A DNA stretch of 64,000 bases from Saitoella complicata NRRL Y-17804 (GCF_001661265.1 NW_017567009.1:303730-367729), one strand, 5' to 3'; positions 30,427-41,504 are shown, counted from the stretch's first letter. Numbers and translations are program-made. Notes: generated by a model not told the origin, from the sequence alone.

Positions 30427-30820
30427 GGTGACGATGGGATGTTTGATCTTGGGGGTTGCAAGCTGTGCCTGGCCATGCTCAGTGTGTGTGTACGGGGCTC
30501 GGCGCCGCGGCCGGGCTGGGGGGAGTGGCTGATTATGGCCCACGCCGTGAGTGCGCAGGGCTGCAGTAGGCCTGCGATAACCAATTAAGCTATGGCAAGG
30601 AGAGAAATCGTGTAACCTTAACTGGGAAACTCCGCTGAGCAGCAGGATCAAAACATTCAATCTACTTTTACAAATATAAGTTGTATCCTGGTTCCCTTCC
30701 CATGCGCATTGCCCTTGCTTTTCTCCATTTCAGTGGCTCGTCCTGGTTTGTTTACACCTTCGTACACTCATCGCGACTTTTCGACACGAACACCAACAAC
30801 ACACGCAACAAACCTCCAAA
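30427..30820. promoter_or_regulatory. Divergent promoter: CHFR-like ligase / coiled-coil protein
   Basis: 394 nt between two head-to-head start codons. It contains GC-rich stretches and a CCAATTAAG element near 30579-30587. Co-regulation is possible but not shown by the sequence. Confidence 0.45.
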
Positions 30821-32782
30821 ATGGCCCATTCGAATCCAGGATCACCATCTTTAACACCATTGTCGCCAGTCTCAACGAACATCCTCCCAGTCCCGACACT
30901 TACCCCATCCAAAGCCTCCGCTGCCCAAAACCCCTCGACACCGACCGGCAATCAAGACATCACCATTCCTATTCCCGCCTCAGTCCCTGCGTTCCACTCT
31001 GCCGTTACCCCTCCCGTCAGGAATCGTACAGTTCAGTCCACGGTAAAGAGACCAATGTCGACTCAAGGCGATTCAGAGAGCTCCCTCGCCCGATTCTTGG
31101 CCGCGAAACGGAATGCTGCGGCTATGGCCAAGGCAATGAGGGCTGCAGCGTCACGTCAATCGACCCCGCAGAAGCCCACTACGTCTATTTCTACGGGTGG
31201 AAGTGTGCAGGGAACTCCGGCTGTTGATAGAGAGGTTGAGATGAGTGAGCGAGAGGAGAGGGAGGAGGAGAATGAGGCATTCACCCCTGCGAGGTCTATG
31301 AGATCTGTATCGGTGCAGTCTACGCCGATGGTTCTGCACCCCAACATGAACAGCACTAGCACGCATGCGACTCCGGCATCTGTACAAGGATCTGTGTATG
31401 CATTCACCCCAGCTCAGCGGTCATCCCCGGCTCATAATTCGGCGAACGGCACGACTCCGCGTCCAGTCAGCGCGTCATTCAACCCGATCTTCTTGGATCG
31501 CACTTCGCCCGTCCGATCACCCGCTCACTCCACGCATCCAACTCCCAGAGCTGCTTCCCATGCCGGGAACCTCTCTGCGTTCGCTACACCCGCGCGTCAA
31601 GCTCAGTCCGGCGAAGGCGGCAAGACTCCTGCAGCTGCATATGGTGATCTCTTATTGGCGTTTGCGACTCCTGCTCCGCAACAGGCACAGGCTGCGGGTG
31701 TTCCCCTTCCGCCGGCCACCCCGCGTGAGGTGCAGAACCTCCTTGATCTCGATTTGGGCATGGAGTTTGGTGGGGTTCCTGCTACGCCGAAGGTACCGGC
31801 GCGTGAGGTTGATGCATTGAGGGAGGAGTTGAACAAAGCACTGGAAGCACTGGAAGGATGTCGTGCGGACTACGAAGGCACGAGAGAAGGGCTGGCGAGA
31901 GCACAGGAGGAGATTGCCGTGCTCCGCGAAGACTTCCGCCGCGTCGAGGACCAGCGCGAAGAAGCCCTCGCTCAATTTCATCAATCACAAGCCGAACGGA
32001 CCCGTCTCGAATCCTTACTCTCCCAAGAGTGCGAAGACCTACGTCAGACTATCGCTCAGCTACAAGAAGAACGGGATAGTGTCGTGAAGGTTGCGGAGGA
32101 GGCGAATGGGCTTGTGGAGAGCGTGCAAGGACGGCTCGAGGAGGTTGGGAGGCAGTTGGAGCAGGAGCAAGGGTTGAGGGAAGAGGTTGAGGCCCGGTGT
32201 AGGGAGTTGGAGGGCGAGGGTGAGAGAGGACGGGCGCTTGAGGCGGAGGTTAGGGAGTTGAGAGAGTTAAGGGAGAAGGATAGACAGGCACTCGCTGAGG
32301 CTAAAGAGGCCGCTGCTCGCGCGGAGGAGGAGGCGGAGAAGGCGAAGGCCGCGGCCGAGAAGAGTGCGGAGGGTAATGCGGCGAGAGGAGGGATCACTCA
32401 GGTGCAGGTAGAAGAGCAGTTGAGAGCGCTTGCGACGGATCTGCATAAACAGTACTCGGCAAAGCATTTGAAGAAGGTGGAGGCGTTGAAGGGCAGCTAT
32501 GCGACCAAGTACGGAGAGCAGATCAAGGTCGTCGAAGTCAAGTTGCAGCAAGCCGAAGCCGCTCTCGCTGAGGCTCAGGCTCAAGCTCAGGGAGGAGAGG
32601 AAGTGGAGGCGCTCAGAGCCGAAGTCGAAGCATTGAGTCAGGAGGTGCAGAGGCTGCAGGGTCTTGTGAGGGAGTTGGAGGCTGAGGTTGAGAAGGAGAG
32701 GAGGGAAAAGAGTGAGTTGGTTGAGTTGAGTGAAGAGTTGGTTAGGATTGCTGGAGAGAGTGGGTTAAACTTGATGGGTTAG
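30821..32782 (+). CDS. Coiled-coil protein with disordered N-terminus (possibly spindle/microtubule-associated)
   Basis: Intronless, 653 residues. Residues 1-320 are Ser/Thr/Pro-rich with many SP/TP sites and repeated (A/F)TPA motifs. Residues about 330-650 form a nearly continuous coiled coil with strong Glu/Lys/Leu heptads. One segment (LHKQYSAKHLKKVEALKGSY) breaks the simple heptads and looks conserved-like; the end (ELSEELVRIAGESGLNL) resembles the last helix of TACC-type coiled coils. That resemblance is weak and from memory. It is head-to-head with the CHFR-like gene. Function unknown; a mitotic scaffold is a guess. Confidence 0.8.
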   Translation: MAHSNPGSPSLTPLSPVSTNILPVPTLTPSKASAAQNPSTPTGNQDITIPIPASVPAFHSAVTPPVRNRTVQSTVKRPMSTQGDSESSLARFLAAKRNAAAMAKAMRAAASRQSTPQKPTTSISTGGSVQGTPAVDREVEMSEREEREEENEAFTPARSMRSVSVQSTPMVLHPNMNSTSTHATPASVQGSVYAFTPAQRSSPAHNSANGTTPRPVSASFNPIFLDRTSPVRSPAHSTHPTPRAASHAGNLSAFATPARQAQSGEGGKTPAAAYGDLLLAFATPAPQQAQAAGVPLPPATPREVQNLLDLDLGMEFGGVPATPKVPAREVDALREELNKALEALEGCRADYEGTREGLARAQEEIAVLREDFRRVEDQREEALAQFHQSQAERTRLESLLSQECEDLRQTIAQLQEERDSVVKVAEEANGLVESVQGRLEEVGRQLEQEQGLREEVEARCRELEGEGERGRALEAEVRELRELREKDRQALAEAKEAAARAEEEAEKAKAAAEKSAEGNAARGGITQVQVEEQLRALATDLHKQYSAKHLKKVEALKGSYATKYGEQIKVVEVKLQQAEAALAEAQAQAQGGEEVEALRAEVEALSQEVQRLQGLVRELEAEVEKERREKSELVELSEELVRIAGESGLNLMG

Positions 32783-33074
32783 ACGTCAAGCGACACACTA
32801 GCAGGCGAAGGAGCGAGAGATAGGGAGAGGAACATTGTGGATAGATATTGATATCTGGAGTTTGGGTTTGCTTCACTTGGTTTCTTAATGGTTAAATAGA
32901 GAACGGTCGGGGTACCAGATCACGTGCCTGGGACCCTGAGTGGCGCGAAATTAAGGTTCTCAAAATAACGCTCGGTACAAACCTCCGCCTCGAGCTCCTA
33001 CTCTCTCTAAAAGTCGTTGGCCGATCCGTACGACCGTCTCGGTTTTCAGTCTCTCCTCGTACATCATAGCAACC

Positions 33075-34205
33075 ATGGGCAATCTCACCGCCATTGACTA
33101 CACCCGCGGTAACCTCCGCATCCTCGACCAGCTCGCTCTTCCCCACGTCACCACCTACGTCGACGTCAAGACTGTCCAGGACGGCTTCGACGCAATCAAA
33201 TCTATGACTGTTCGCGGTGCGCCAGCAATTGCTATCGTCGCTGCCCTCGCGCTTGCTGTTGACCTTAACACCAGACATACTGCAGAGTCCTTCAAGTCAG
33301 AGGATGAGGCAAAGACGTTCATCGTTGAGAGCTTGAAGCATTTGTACAAGAGTCGGCCTACGGCCGTCAACCTCGGTGACGCGGTCAACAAGTTGACGAA
33401 GGTTGTGGAGGGAGCCAAGGAGAATGTCGTGGCTGCATACCTCGAGGCCGCGGAGGCGATGTTGGTTGCGGATGTCGCTGATAACCGCGCGATTGGTGAG
33501 CACGGAAAGAACTGGTTGTTGGCACAACAGGAGGATTCGGCGACGCCTGTGTCAGTTTTGACTCATTGCAACACCGGTTCGTTGGCGACTGCGTCGTATG
33601 GTACTGCATTAGGTATTATCCGCTCTCTGCACGCTGACGGAAAGCTGAAACATGCCTTCAACACTGAGACGAGACCATACAACCAGGGATCTCGACTTAC
33701 CCAGTACGAACTTATCACCGAAAACATCCCTTCGACCCTCATGACCGACTCTATGGCTGCGGCGTTGATGCGCACGCGTGGAAAGGACGAGAACTTGCGT
33801 GCGGTTATTGTCGGTGCTGACAGAGTCGCCGCAAACGGTGATACCGCGAACAAGATCGGTACATACGGTCTTGCTGTCCTCGCACGTACCCACGGTATCA
33901 AGTTCATCGTCGCCGCCCCCGCAACCTCGATTGACCTCAACTGCCCATCCGGTGACCACATCCCCATCGAGCAGCGTCCCGAGTCTGAGATTTTGACGGT
34001 GAGGGGACCGGTTGTGGAGGGTGGTGAGGTAAAGGCGGAGAGGGTCGAGACCGTCAGTTTGGCGGCGCCGGGAGCGAGAGCATGGAACCCCAGTTTCGAT
34101 GTTACGCCGGCGGAGTGGGTTGATGCTGTTGTTACTGAGCGGGGAGTGTGCGAGAAGGGTCCGGATGGAAAGTTCGATCTGACGAAGTTCTTGGCGGAGA
34201 ACTAG
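33075..34205 (+). CDS. MRI1: Methylthioribose-1-phosphate isomerase
   Basis: Converts 5-methylthioribose-1-phosphate to methylthioribulose-1-phosphate in methionine salvage. Intronless, 376 residues, the usual length. Motifs: TVRGAPAIAIVAALALA (substrate-phosphate loop), LTHCNTGSLATASYGTALG with the catalytic Cys, and GADRVAANGDTANKIGTY with the catalytic Asp. It belongs to the eIF2B-alpha-like fold but is full MtnA type. No other methionine-salvage gene is adjacent. Confidence 0.96.
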   Translation: MGNLTAIDYTRGNLRILDQLALPHVTTYVDVKTVQDGFDAIKSMTVRGAPAIAIVAALALAVDLNTRHTAESFKSEDEAKTFIVESLKHLYKSRPTAVNLGDAVNKLTKVVEGAKENVVAAYLEAAEAMLVADVADNRAIGEHGKNWLLAQQEDSATPVSVLTHCNTGSLATASYGTALGIIRSLHADGKLKHAFNTETRPYNQGSRLTQYELITENIPSTLMTDSMAAALMRTRGKDENLRAVIVGADRVAANGDTANKIGTYGLAVLARTHGIKFIVAAPATSIDLNCPSGDHIPIEQRPESEILTVRGPVVEGGEVKAERVETVSLAAPGARAWNPSFDVTPAEWVDAVVTERGVCEKGPDGKFDLTKFLAEN

Positions 34206-34429
34206 GTCGTGGTGCAGGTTTATCATGCGAAATAACGTGGGATGAGTTGGATGCATCTTGGTTTAGGTAGCACGGATTGCATAATGGAATGAATGATTAA
34301 TTTGGCCTATATTCCTGGTATCTTTATAGCCGGTACTACCTAGCAAATCATGTAAACGCCTGCCTGTATCACCGCCGCGAATAGTGTTTGACGCATATAT
34401 CTCCGTACAATATCTCTTATACCGCGGTA

Positions 34430-34896
34430 TCACTTTCTGCCCTTCTTACTCTTGCTCTGAACTTGCTCCGTACTCTTGGCGAGCATGGCCTTCTCGAACT
34501 TCGTAACTTCCCCCTATTTCGTGAATCCACATCAGTACCCTGCCCCAACATGTCATCTGCCCGCGGCATACATACCTGCAATTTCAGTATCGCTTCCGCC
34601 ATCGTCTCCTCAACTTCCGTCTTCTTCCTCACCAACTCCGCCCTCTCCGCACAACTCTGTTCATAACGCTTACTAACCTTCGCATGATGCGCTTCGATGA
34701 CTCCGTGCAGTTTCGCCTCAATAGTACTCAAGTTTTTGGTGAAGGATGCTTGTATTTCGGACTGCTTCTTCTTTTTGCGGTCGGCGGAGGCTTGGGCCAG
34801 CTGGGCCATGATGGCGTCGAAGTCGATGGAGGGGGCGGAGTTGAGGTCATCGGAGGGTTGGGAGAGGAAAGTGTGGTTGCGTTGAACAGGAGGCAT
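34430..34896 (-). CDS. Small coiled-coil protein, unknown
   Basis: Exons 34896-34576 and 34513-34430 (intron GTATGT...TAG, 34575-34514) encode 134 residues. After a short disordered start, one long basic helix runs from IMAQLAQASADRKKKK to the end (EKAMLAKSTEQVQSKSK), with heptad spacing around KRYEQSCAERAELVRKKT. I recognise no family. The clean intron and codon use support a real gene. Confidence 0.65.
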
Positions 34897-35127
34897 GCTG
34901 AAGTGGATTATGCTTCTGACCTTTGGTCTTTGACACTGGAGAGGTGGTGATTACGTGGGTCATTGTCATGGTCGATCAGGGGGCACCTGGGAATCCGCGA
35001 CGCGGCCGTGGGAATCATCACCCGTTTAACAACTCGACTTTTAACCCTACAAAGGATTAGAAATGGTTCTCATATCGAGATCGAAAATTGACGCAGCTGC
35101 ATACTCTTACACCTTCAAGTCCCACAC

Positions 35128-36158
35128 CTACAACCTCGCCCTCCCCATTCCTCCCTCAAACACAACAACATTCTTACACTTTCCTAACCCCTCAACCCCA
35201 ACTTCAACAACATCCCCATCCCTCAACCACTTCCCCTCAGGCTTAAACCCCATCCCAACCCCCTCCGGCGTCCCCGTAAAAATCAAATCACCCGGCATGA
35301 GCGTAACCCCACGTGACAACAACGCAACCGTCTTCCTGATCCCGAAGATCATGTCTGCGGTTGTGGATTGTTGGCGGGGGTGGGCGTTGACGGAACAGGT
35401 GATGCGGAGGTCGAGGTTGCGGTTGCCTGTGGAGTGCGGGGAGAGGAGGGAGGGGTGGGTGATGCACGGGCCCCAGGGTGCCCAGCCGTCGAAACCTTTC
35501 CCGTGGGACCATTGTCCGCCGCCCAACTCAATCTGCCAGGCGCGCTGGCTCACATCGTTTCCGACTGCGTATCCCAACACCACGTCATCGACATCCTCCT
35601 CCTTCACATCCCGACATTTCTTCCCGATGACGATGACGAGTTCGACTTCGTAGTCGAGTTTGGGGGTTGTGCTACCTGGAGTTGCGGAGGCTGTTGCGGA
35701 GGGGTGGGAAGCGTGCGCGAGGGTGTTTTGTTGGGCCATTGTGGGGACGGGGATTGGGGCCATGGGGCCGGTGAGGGAGGTACGGGGTTTGTAGAAGAGG
35801 ACTGGGTATTTCGGTTGGGGCATGCCGGATTCTTTGGCGTGGCTGAATGCCCGTTGTTAGCAATGCAACCATCGTTGGGATCAGTAGATTGGGATAGAAC
35901 ATACGCGGCGTAGTTGAGACCGAGACATCTGACGGTGCCTACCTTCTCTGTCTCCAATGGTGCGAGTAAACGTCCAACCTCGACTTCCTCGTCCGTAATT
36001 TCGTACTCTCCGAGCGGATCACCCTTAATCACCTTCGCCTTCTGAGCATTCTCGGCACCGGCACCGCGGCAAGGGAGGATTGCGTCGCCGTAGAGAACAC
36101 GCTTGCCGTCCTTGGCGACGAAGCGGATGAGGCGGGTGAAGTGCTGTTGTTTGGACAT
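35128..36158 (-). CDS. Fumarylacetoacetate hydrolase (FAH) family protein
   Basis: Exons 36158-35905 and 35842-35128 give 322 residues; the splice joins LNYAAHAKESG. An N-terminal short domain precedes the FAH C-terminal fold: VLFYKPRTSL, then DYEVELVIVIGKKC with the metal-binding Glu pair, GYAVGNDVSQRAWQ, SHGKGFDGWAPWGP, and MPGDLIFTGTPEGVG. This is the oxaloacetate decarboxylase/acylpyruvase (FAHD1/2) type and lacks the long N-terminal domain of tyrosine-pathway fumarylacetoacetase. The exact substrate is not determined. Confidence 0.92.
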
Positions 36159-36616
36159 TGTTTTGGTAGATGGATCAATTGGTGTTCAGGGTTCGGAATG
36201 GGTGGTGTTTTATTTTTGGTTGAGGTTCGGACGTTCGCGGGGATGTATGGCGGGGAAGCGGAGTTGCGGAGTGACGATGGCCGAATTCGGGGCAGTGTGA
36301 CGTCGGGTGCATTTGCCGACATGTAACGTAGACTTTACCCGACGTACAGATAAAGCTTCGCAGATGGGACCACTGAACGGTCAGCTGTACGATCAGAATG
36401 CGAGATGCGCTTCTGTGGGAGGTTCCAGTGTGTGTGTACTTGCATAGCAACGGTTGTTGTGGGACTGTTTAGGTCTTTCCCAATCCGCGTGTTTGATTGC
36501 AAGTCACGTGCGGTACCTAAATCAACGACCCCCCCTATACGCGTCTCGTCCCCAAAACTCACCTCCACCCCCAACACCCCCAACACCCAATATACCTATT
36601 TTTACTCCGATCGACC
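36159..36616. promoter_or_regulatory. Divergent promoter: FAH hydrolase / CDC6
   Basis: 458 nt between opposite start codons. A CACGTG-containing element sits at about 36505-36511. An ACGCGT box (the MluI cell-cycle box sequence recognised by MBF in yeasts) is not intact here, though CGCGT occurs at 36539-36543. Regulatory meaning is unproven. Confidence 0.4.
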
Positions 36617-38125
36617 ATGTCTTCTTCAACACTCGGCAAGAGGACTCGTCAGTCTACAGTCACTCTTACACCCGGCTCCCGAGCCCGGAGCGTCAGCGTC
36701 TCGCCCAGCAAACGCGTCTGCTCGCCGAAAAAGGAGAACGTCGCACCTGTCACTCCAACCAAGAATGGGAGAATCACGAACGTCTTCAGTGCTGGTAAAG
36801 CAACTGGTATGCAAACATGCTCTCTATGTTTGATCATGGATTACTGACGCGGTTTGCATACAGTCTCCCTAGCCAAGAAACCCGCTACACCAACACTCCG
36901 AACACCAACGACACCTACCGTTGCATCGCCGTATACCCCAATAAAGACCCTTTTCCGCCGTTCAGCAGCACCAACGGCACTCACCGCCCGTGATACTGAG
37001 CGAGATTTCCTGAAGAAGTGGATAAAGGAGCGTGTTGAGGGTGGCAAGAGTGGGAGTATGTACGTCTCTGGCCCACCGGGGACTGGGAAGAGTGCAGTGC
37101 TCTCTTCGATTTGTACGGAGATGAAGAAAGAGGAGGAAGGGGTGAAGGTCGTGGAGTTGAACTGTATGGCGCTGAATCGGGTTGAGGAAGTTTACACCGC
37201 TATCGCTAACGCCATAAACCCCGACGCCGCCTCCACCGAGGATGGCCTACGAAAGGAGTTTGAGAAACAAGCGTGTTTGGTTGTGTTGGACGAGATCGAT
37301 CATCTCGCCGAGAAGGAGGAGGTCTTGTACGCCATTTATTCGCTCCCCCACCATCCCAAATCCCGCCTTCTCCTCGTTGGCATCGCAAATGCACTCGACC
37401 TGACAGACCGGGTGGTACCACGTCTACGCGCCAAAGGTGTCGAGCCGGAGCTGGTGCAGTTTCGACCGTATAAGGCGGAGGAGATCAAGGAGATCATCTT
37501 AGCCAAGTTAGGAAGTTTGAAGGAGGAGAGCGAGGGAGCGGGGTTGGGCGAGGTCATGCAACCCGCCGCGGTGACGTTGTTGGCGAAGAAAGTCGCGGCA
37601 AGCACCGGTGACCTCCGAAAAGCTCTCGATCTCTGTCGTCGCGCAATCGAACTCGTCGAGTCCGAGGCGAAACGGGCTCCGTTATTGCCTACGCAGGACC
37701 AGCAAACGGGGGTAAAGAAAGTCACAGTCGCACATATCGCTAGAATCTCCGCTTCCGCATTCGGTACGTCCACGGCACAACGTCTCAAAACCCTCAACCT
37801 ACAACAAAAAGCTGTGTTGTGCGCACTGTGTGTCTCGAAATCCCAAACCGTGGGTAAACTCTATGAAAGCTACACGAAACTGTGTAAGCGTGATCGGATG
37901 ATCTCGCCGCTTGGGTCGAGTGAGTTTAGGGACGTGGTTGGGAGCTTGGAGGGGTGTGGAGTTGTGAATTTGGGGGGTGCGGGGGTTGGTGGTGGTGGGG
38001 GGAATAGTCCGGTGAAGAAGGGGAAAGGGGGGGATGAGGATTTGAGGGTTGGGTTGGGGGTGCCGGAGGTTGAGGTTGTTGTGGCTGTGGGGGATGTGGG
38101 AGCGTTGAAGAGGTTTTTTGATTGA
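36617..38125 (+). CDS. CDC6: DNA replication licensing factor CDC6 (ORC1/CDC6 family AAA+ ATPase)
   Basis: Loads MCM helicase at origins with ORC and Cdt1. Exons 36617-36806 and 36864-38125 give 483 residues. The N-terminus is Ser/Thr/Pro-rich with SP and TP sites next to basic residues (SPSKR, SPKK, TPTK), typical CDK targets controlling Cdc6 stability. AAA+ core: sensor-like DTERDFLKKWI, Walker A GPPGTGKS, Walker B LVVLDEIDHL, sensor 1 VGIANALDLTDR and sensor 2 in STGDLRKALDLCRRAI. A winged-helix domain follows (KAVLCALCVSKSQTVGKLYESY). It lacks the BAH domain of ORC1, which together with length favours CDC6. A Gly/Lys-rich insert near residue 435 is encoded by G-rich DNA. Confidence 0.9.
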
Positions 38126-38994
38126 GATGGCAATGAAGAGAGTCCGATGAGTGCGGGTGTTGGTGTTGGAATGCGATTTCCCATGGAGAGGCGTATGGAT
38201 GCAGATATGGTCGTTGGAGGCCTACGGGTAGGTTTGAGTAGCATTGGCGTTTTGTTATGTGAAATGGTATACCACAAGAACTGTTTTCGTTACAAGTCAT
38301 CGGACATAATGTGTCTTGAACATCATCGATGTTGTAATCGAGATCGAGCATATAGTCCGCCTCACCCTTGCAATCGGCGACGTTGACGGCTGTCGTTGTT
38401 CATGAGCGGAGAATGGCAAGGACAAGTCATCCAAGACAAAATGAGACGGAGATATCGCGTATATGCTGCATTAAGTCACTGCGTTTGTTGCTGCGTTACG
38501 TACGGTACTCCATCCATCATGACGAATTTCTGGAGTGACACACATTGGGGTTTCCGTTGCGATGGGCCAGATTGCGATGCGAGAAGGTTGAAAGCAAGTA
38601 ATGGGAAGAGATATATTGCACAAAACTATCCAAGGTTTGTCCCGATTTGGCACCTGAAGGCATTGATGCCTCCAGGAATTCCACCTACCAACCGCATTGA
38701 GGTTGGGACAAGTCTGGTAGGTCCCCGTTGGATTGCTCCGCAGCGGGCACATGATGAACGGGCAAGGTCGGAGCTCAACACCCAGCGCCGCATCACACTG
38801 GGTATGTTAAGATAGAGGATGAGGTGGAGGTGGAGGGTGCTCGCCCCACTTACACTGGTGGAAAGGTTGAAATCCTTATGTTTCTCGACTTAAGTTTAAT
38901 AACATATGTTATTGAAGCAGACAACGCACAAAGCAAGAAAGGACCGAACACATTCTAGATCCCTTCCTCTACACCACAAAGTTCAAGCTCCATC
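38126..38994. other. Intergenic region between convergent CDC6 and ARPC1
   Basis: About 0.87 kb, expected to hold two 3' ends. A 139-codon plus-strand ORF at 38396-38815 has no recognisable domain and I leave it uncalled. No repeats or RNA gene seen. Confidence 0.45.
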
Positions 38995-40152
38995 TCAAAA
39001 AGTCCACACGCATAGTCTCCCATCATGTCCGCTTGTGCTGAATCTCCTCACATCCCCGGTCCACTGCCCCGCATGCCAACCACCTTCATACACCCTAATA
39101 CTCGTGATCGTGTTCTGGTGGACAGTAGCAAGCTTCGTATCGTCACCCCTGCTGATCACTTCGCCGTCCTCGCCAGTCGTTGCAGAGGATTTACCCTTGA
39201 GATCCATCTCGCGGAACATGTTGAAAGCGGCATTCATTCTGTTGGCGGTGGGAGCGGCAGATTTCTTCGTAGTGGGGTCGTCAAGAGACTTGGTCAATTC
39301 CCAGCCAGCACCGGATTGAGAGAAGAGGACGGGTTGACAATCGTGACCTGCAGCGACAACAGCCTGCTCTGAGATCCAGATGAGGGACAGGAAGGGAAGC
39401 ATGCGAGTCTTCACGCGGTCCAAGCTCCACTGTCCTTCGCCGACAGAGGAAACGACGCTGATCCCGGAGTCATGAGCAGCAAAAGCAAGACGGTCTCCGG
39501 AAGGAGAGAAAGCGACGCCGTGAACCCATCCACGCTCAGGGTTCTCGAACTCACCGCAAACGGTACCGAACGGCAAACGGGCACCCCATACCGAAGGCTC
39601 AGGCTTGGCGTCAACATCCTTCACGAACGCGGACATGACACGGGCGACACCATCCGCACCACCGACAGCCAACAAGACATTATTCGGGTGCCAGTCAAGG
39701 GTGAGAGCGGTCGAGCGAAGGGGCTTCTTGAGGTGCTTGGAGACCCACCAGTCGTTCTCTGGCTCAAAGTAACAAACAGCGACAAGGCGGGCACCAGAGG
39801 CGACGGCGAACTTGTTACCGGAAGGAGACCAGCGCACGAAAGTTGCGGCACGGTTAATTCGGAGCAAGACGAGGGTTGGCTTCCATGATCCATCGGCGGC
39901 TTGGGTCCAGACGTAGGCGTTACGGTCTTGGGAACAGGTGACGATACGGTTGGTGGTCGCGGACCAGTCGATGGAGGTGACGAGCTTGTCGTGGTCTGTA
40001 AGGGTCGAAAGAAGAGTATAGCCAGTCTCAGACTTTTGGTAGATCTCGACGGTGTTGGAGTTGGCGGAGATGGCGACTTGGGTGCGGTCACCGTTGAAAG
40101 CGTGGGCGGTCAACGACCCAAGGTTAAGCTGAATTGATTCGGGAGCGGACAT
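38995..40152 (-). CDS. ARC40: Arp2/3 complex subunit 1 (ARPC1, WD40)
   Basis: Beta-propeller subunit of the actin-nucleating Arp2/3 complex. Intronless, 385 residues, the usual size. It starts LGSLTAHAFNGDRTQVAIS, with the conserved DHDKLVTSIDWS, RNAYVWT, KPTLVLLRINRAATFVRWSP and CYFEPENDWWVSKHLKKP blocks of ARPC1, the last being highly specific. The extended loop after blade 6 (QSGAGWEL...) is present. It ends SGHDGRLCVWTF. It is divergent from the prenyltransferase gene. Confidence 0.96.
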   Translation of the reverse strand: MSAPESIQLNLGSLTAHAFNGDRTQVAISANSNTVEIYQKSETGYTLLSTLTDHDKLVTSIDWSATTNRIVTCSQDRNAYVWTQAADGSWKPTLVLLRINRAATFVRWSPSGNKFAVASGARLVAVCYFEPENDWWVSKHLKKPLRSTALTLDWHPNNVLLAVGGADGVARVMSAFVKDVDAKPEPSVWGARLPFGTVCGEFENPERGWVHGVAFSPSGDRLAFAAHDSGISVVSSVGEGQWSLDRVKTRMLPFLSLIWISEQAVVAAGHDCQPVLFSQSGAGWELTKSLDDPTTKKSAAPTANRMNAAFNMFREMDLKGKSSATTGEDGEVISRGDDTKLATVHQNTITSIRVYEGGWHAGQWTGDVRRFSTSGHDGRLCVWTF

Positions 40153-40520
40153 GGTAGAGGGATTTATGACAGGACTGGTCAGTCTACTGTTAACCAGGAA
40201 GGATCAAAGTTTGTTTTGGTGGGTTCGACTTTGTTCACTGTGCTCGGCATACGGCGGGTCTGCGGTGTGACGGCAGTGGGGAAGCACATGATAGGTTCCG
40301 GAGTGGTACATGATCATATTCTTCATAACTTCTAAAATGATTTGGTAAAACGGATTGGGGCTCGGATATGGGACCTCTTCCAACGGCTCAATGTATTGTC
40401 CCTTTACGGCAGCTGCCCTATTGTTCATCCCTGTAACGTTGACCAAGGCCTCTTATACACCCCCGCTGCACCCTGATCGACCTCCATACATCTTCTCGTA
40501 CCTCACAGACAACATTCACG
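40153..40520. promoter_or_regulatory. Divergent promoter: ARPC1 / prenyltransferase alpha
   Basis: 368 nt between opposite start codons. No strong TATA element is visible on either strand. Confidence 0.45.
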
Positions 40521-41504
40521 ATGGCCGCGGTAGCCACCTTCCCCTCAGACCCAACCGAATTCTTCAAGACCTCCTTCTCCGATCTCCCACCGACTCCTCA
40601 AAACGACGGTCCTAACCCATTATCCGCAATTGCCTATGCGGATGGGTATGCATTGGCGAGCTCATACTTGCGCAGCTTGATGGCGGCGAAGGAGTTTAGT
40701 GAACGGGCGTTGCGGACGACCGAGATTGTTATTCAGCAGAATCCGGCACATTACACTGTCTGGGCATATCGCACCGACATCATCTTCGAACTCCCCGGAC
40801 CGTCTCGAGTACAGGAAGAGCTTGACTGGACTGCTGCATTGGGGGCTAAGCATTCGAAGAACTACCAGCTCTGGCATCATCGCCAGTTGCTGCTTTCGCA
40901 GCACTCCTCGCCAGACTTGAAGACAGAGATGGGATTCATTGACAAGATGCTCGCTGAGGATGCGAAGAACTATCATGTGTGGACATACCGTCAATGGTTG
41001 GTCCGACATTTCAAGTTGTGGGATGGGGAGTGGAGGACCATTGATGCCCTATTGGAGAGTGACGTGAGGAATAACTCGGCGTGGAACATGAGGTGGTACG
41101 TGTTGTCCCAGGGTGGAAAGCCGGCAATCGAGGGAGAGGCTGCGGAAGGATCATGTACAACCACCAAAGAGGACTTGGAGAAGGAGGTGGATTACACCCT
41201 GGAGAAGATCGCGCTCGCGCCGCAAAACCCGGCACCGTGGCTCTACCTCCGCGCTCTCCACCGCATCTCCACCTCGCCGTCTATCACCTCGCTCAAGGAG
41301 ACATGTCTGCGATACGCGCCAGTGGACAGATGGGATGCGGAGCTGGGCATTGAGTCTTCGCATGCGCTTGAGTTGCTGTGCGAGATCTTTGAGACGGAGG
41401 GAGCGGAGGGGAAGGAGAAAGCGAAGGAGGGCTATCGGCTATTGGGTGAGAGGTGGGATGCGGTGAGGAAGGGCTATTGGCTGTGGAGGGCGAGTGAGCT
41501 TTAG
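40521..41504 (+). CDS. RAM2: Protein farnesyl-/geranylgeranyltransferase type I alpha subunit
   Basis: Shared alpha subunit of the CaaX prenyltransferases that lipidate Ras/Rho proteins. Intronless, 327 residues. PPTA repeats are clear: NPAHYTVWAYRTDII, SKNYQLWHHRQLLL, AKNYHVWTYRQWLV and NNSAWNMRWYVLS, then NPAPWLYLRALHRI. The N-terminal Lys of the active site corresponds to the segment before the first repeat. The type I/farnesyl alpha subunit, rather than the Rab enzyme, is inferred from length and lack of Ig/LRR domains. Confidence 0.94.
   Translation: MAAVATFPSDPTEFFKTSFSDLPPTPQNDGPNPLSAIAYADGYALASSYLRSLMAAKEFSERALRTTEIVIQQNPAHYTVWAYRTDIIFELPGPSRVQEELDWTAALGAKHSKNYQLWHHRQLLLSQHSSPDLKTEMGFIDKMLAEDAKNYHVWTYRQWLVRHFKLWDGEWRTIDALLESDVRNNSAWNMRWYVLSQGGKPAIEGEAAEGSCTTTKEDLEKEVDYTLEKIALAPQNPAPWLYLRALHRISTSPSITSLKETCLRYAPVDRWDAELGIESSHALELLCEIFETEGAEGKEKAKEGYRLLGERWDAVRKGYWLWRASEL

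Noticed and set aside
29200-30588. 462-codon plus-strand ORF
   Set aside because: Antisense to the CHFR-like gene, crosses its intron, and consists of low-complexity Val/Ile/Arg runs mirroring the acidic repeats.
38396-38815. 139-codon plus-strand ORF between CDC6 and ARPC1
   Set aside because: No recognisable domain, atypical codon use compared with neighbours, and located in 3' flanks of convergent genes.
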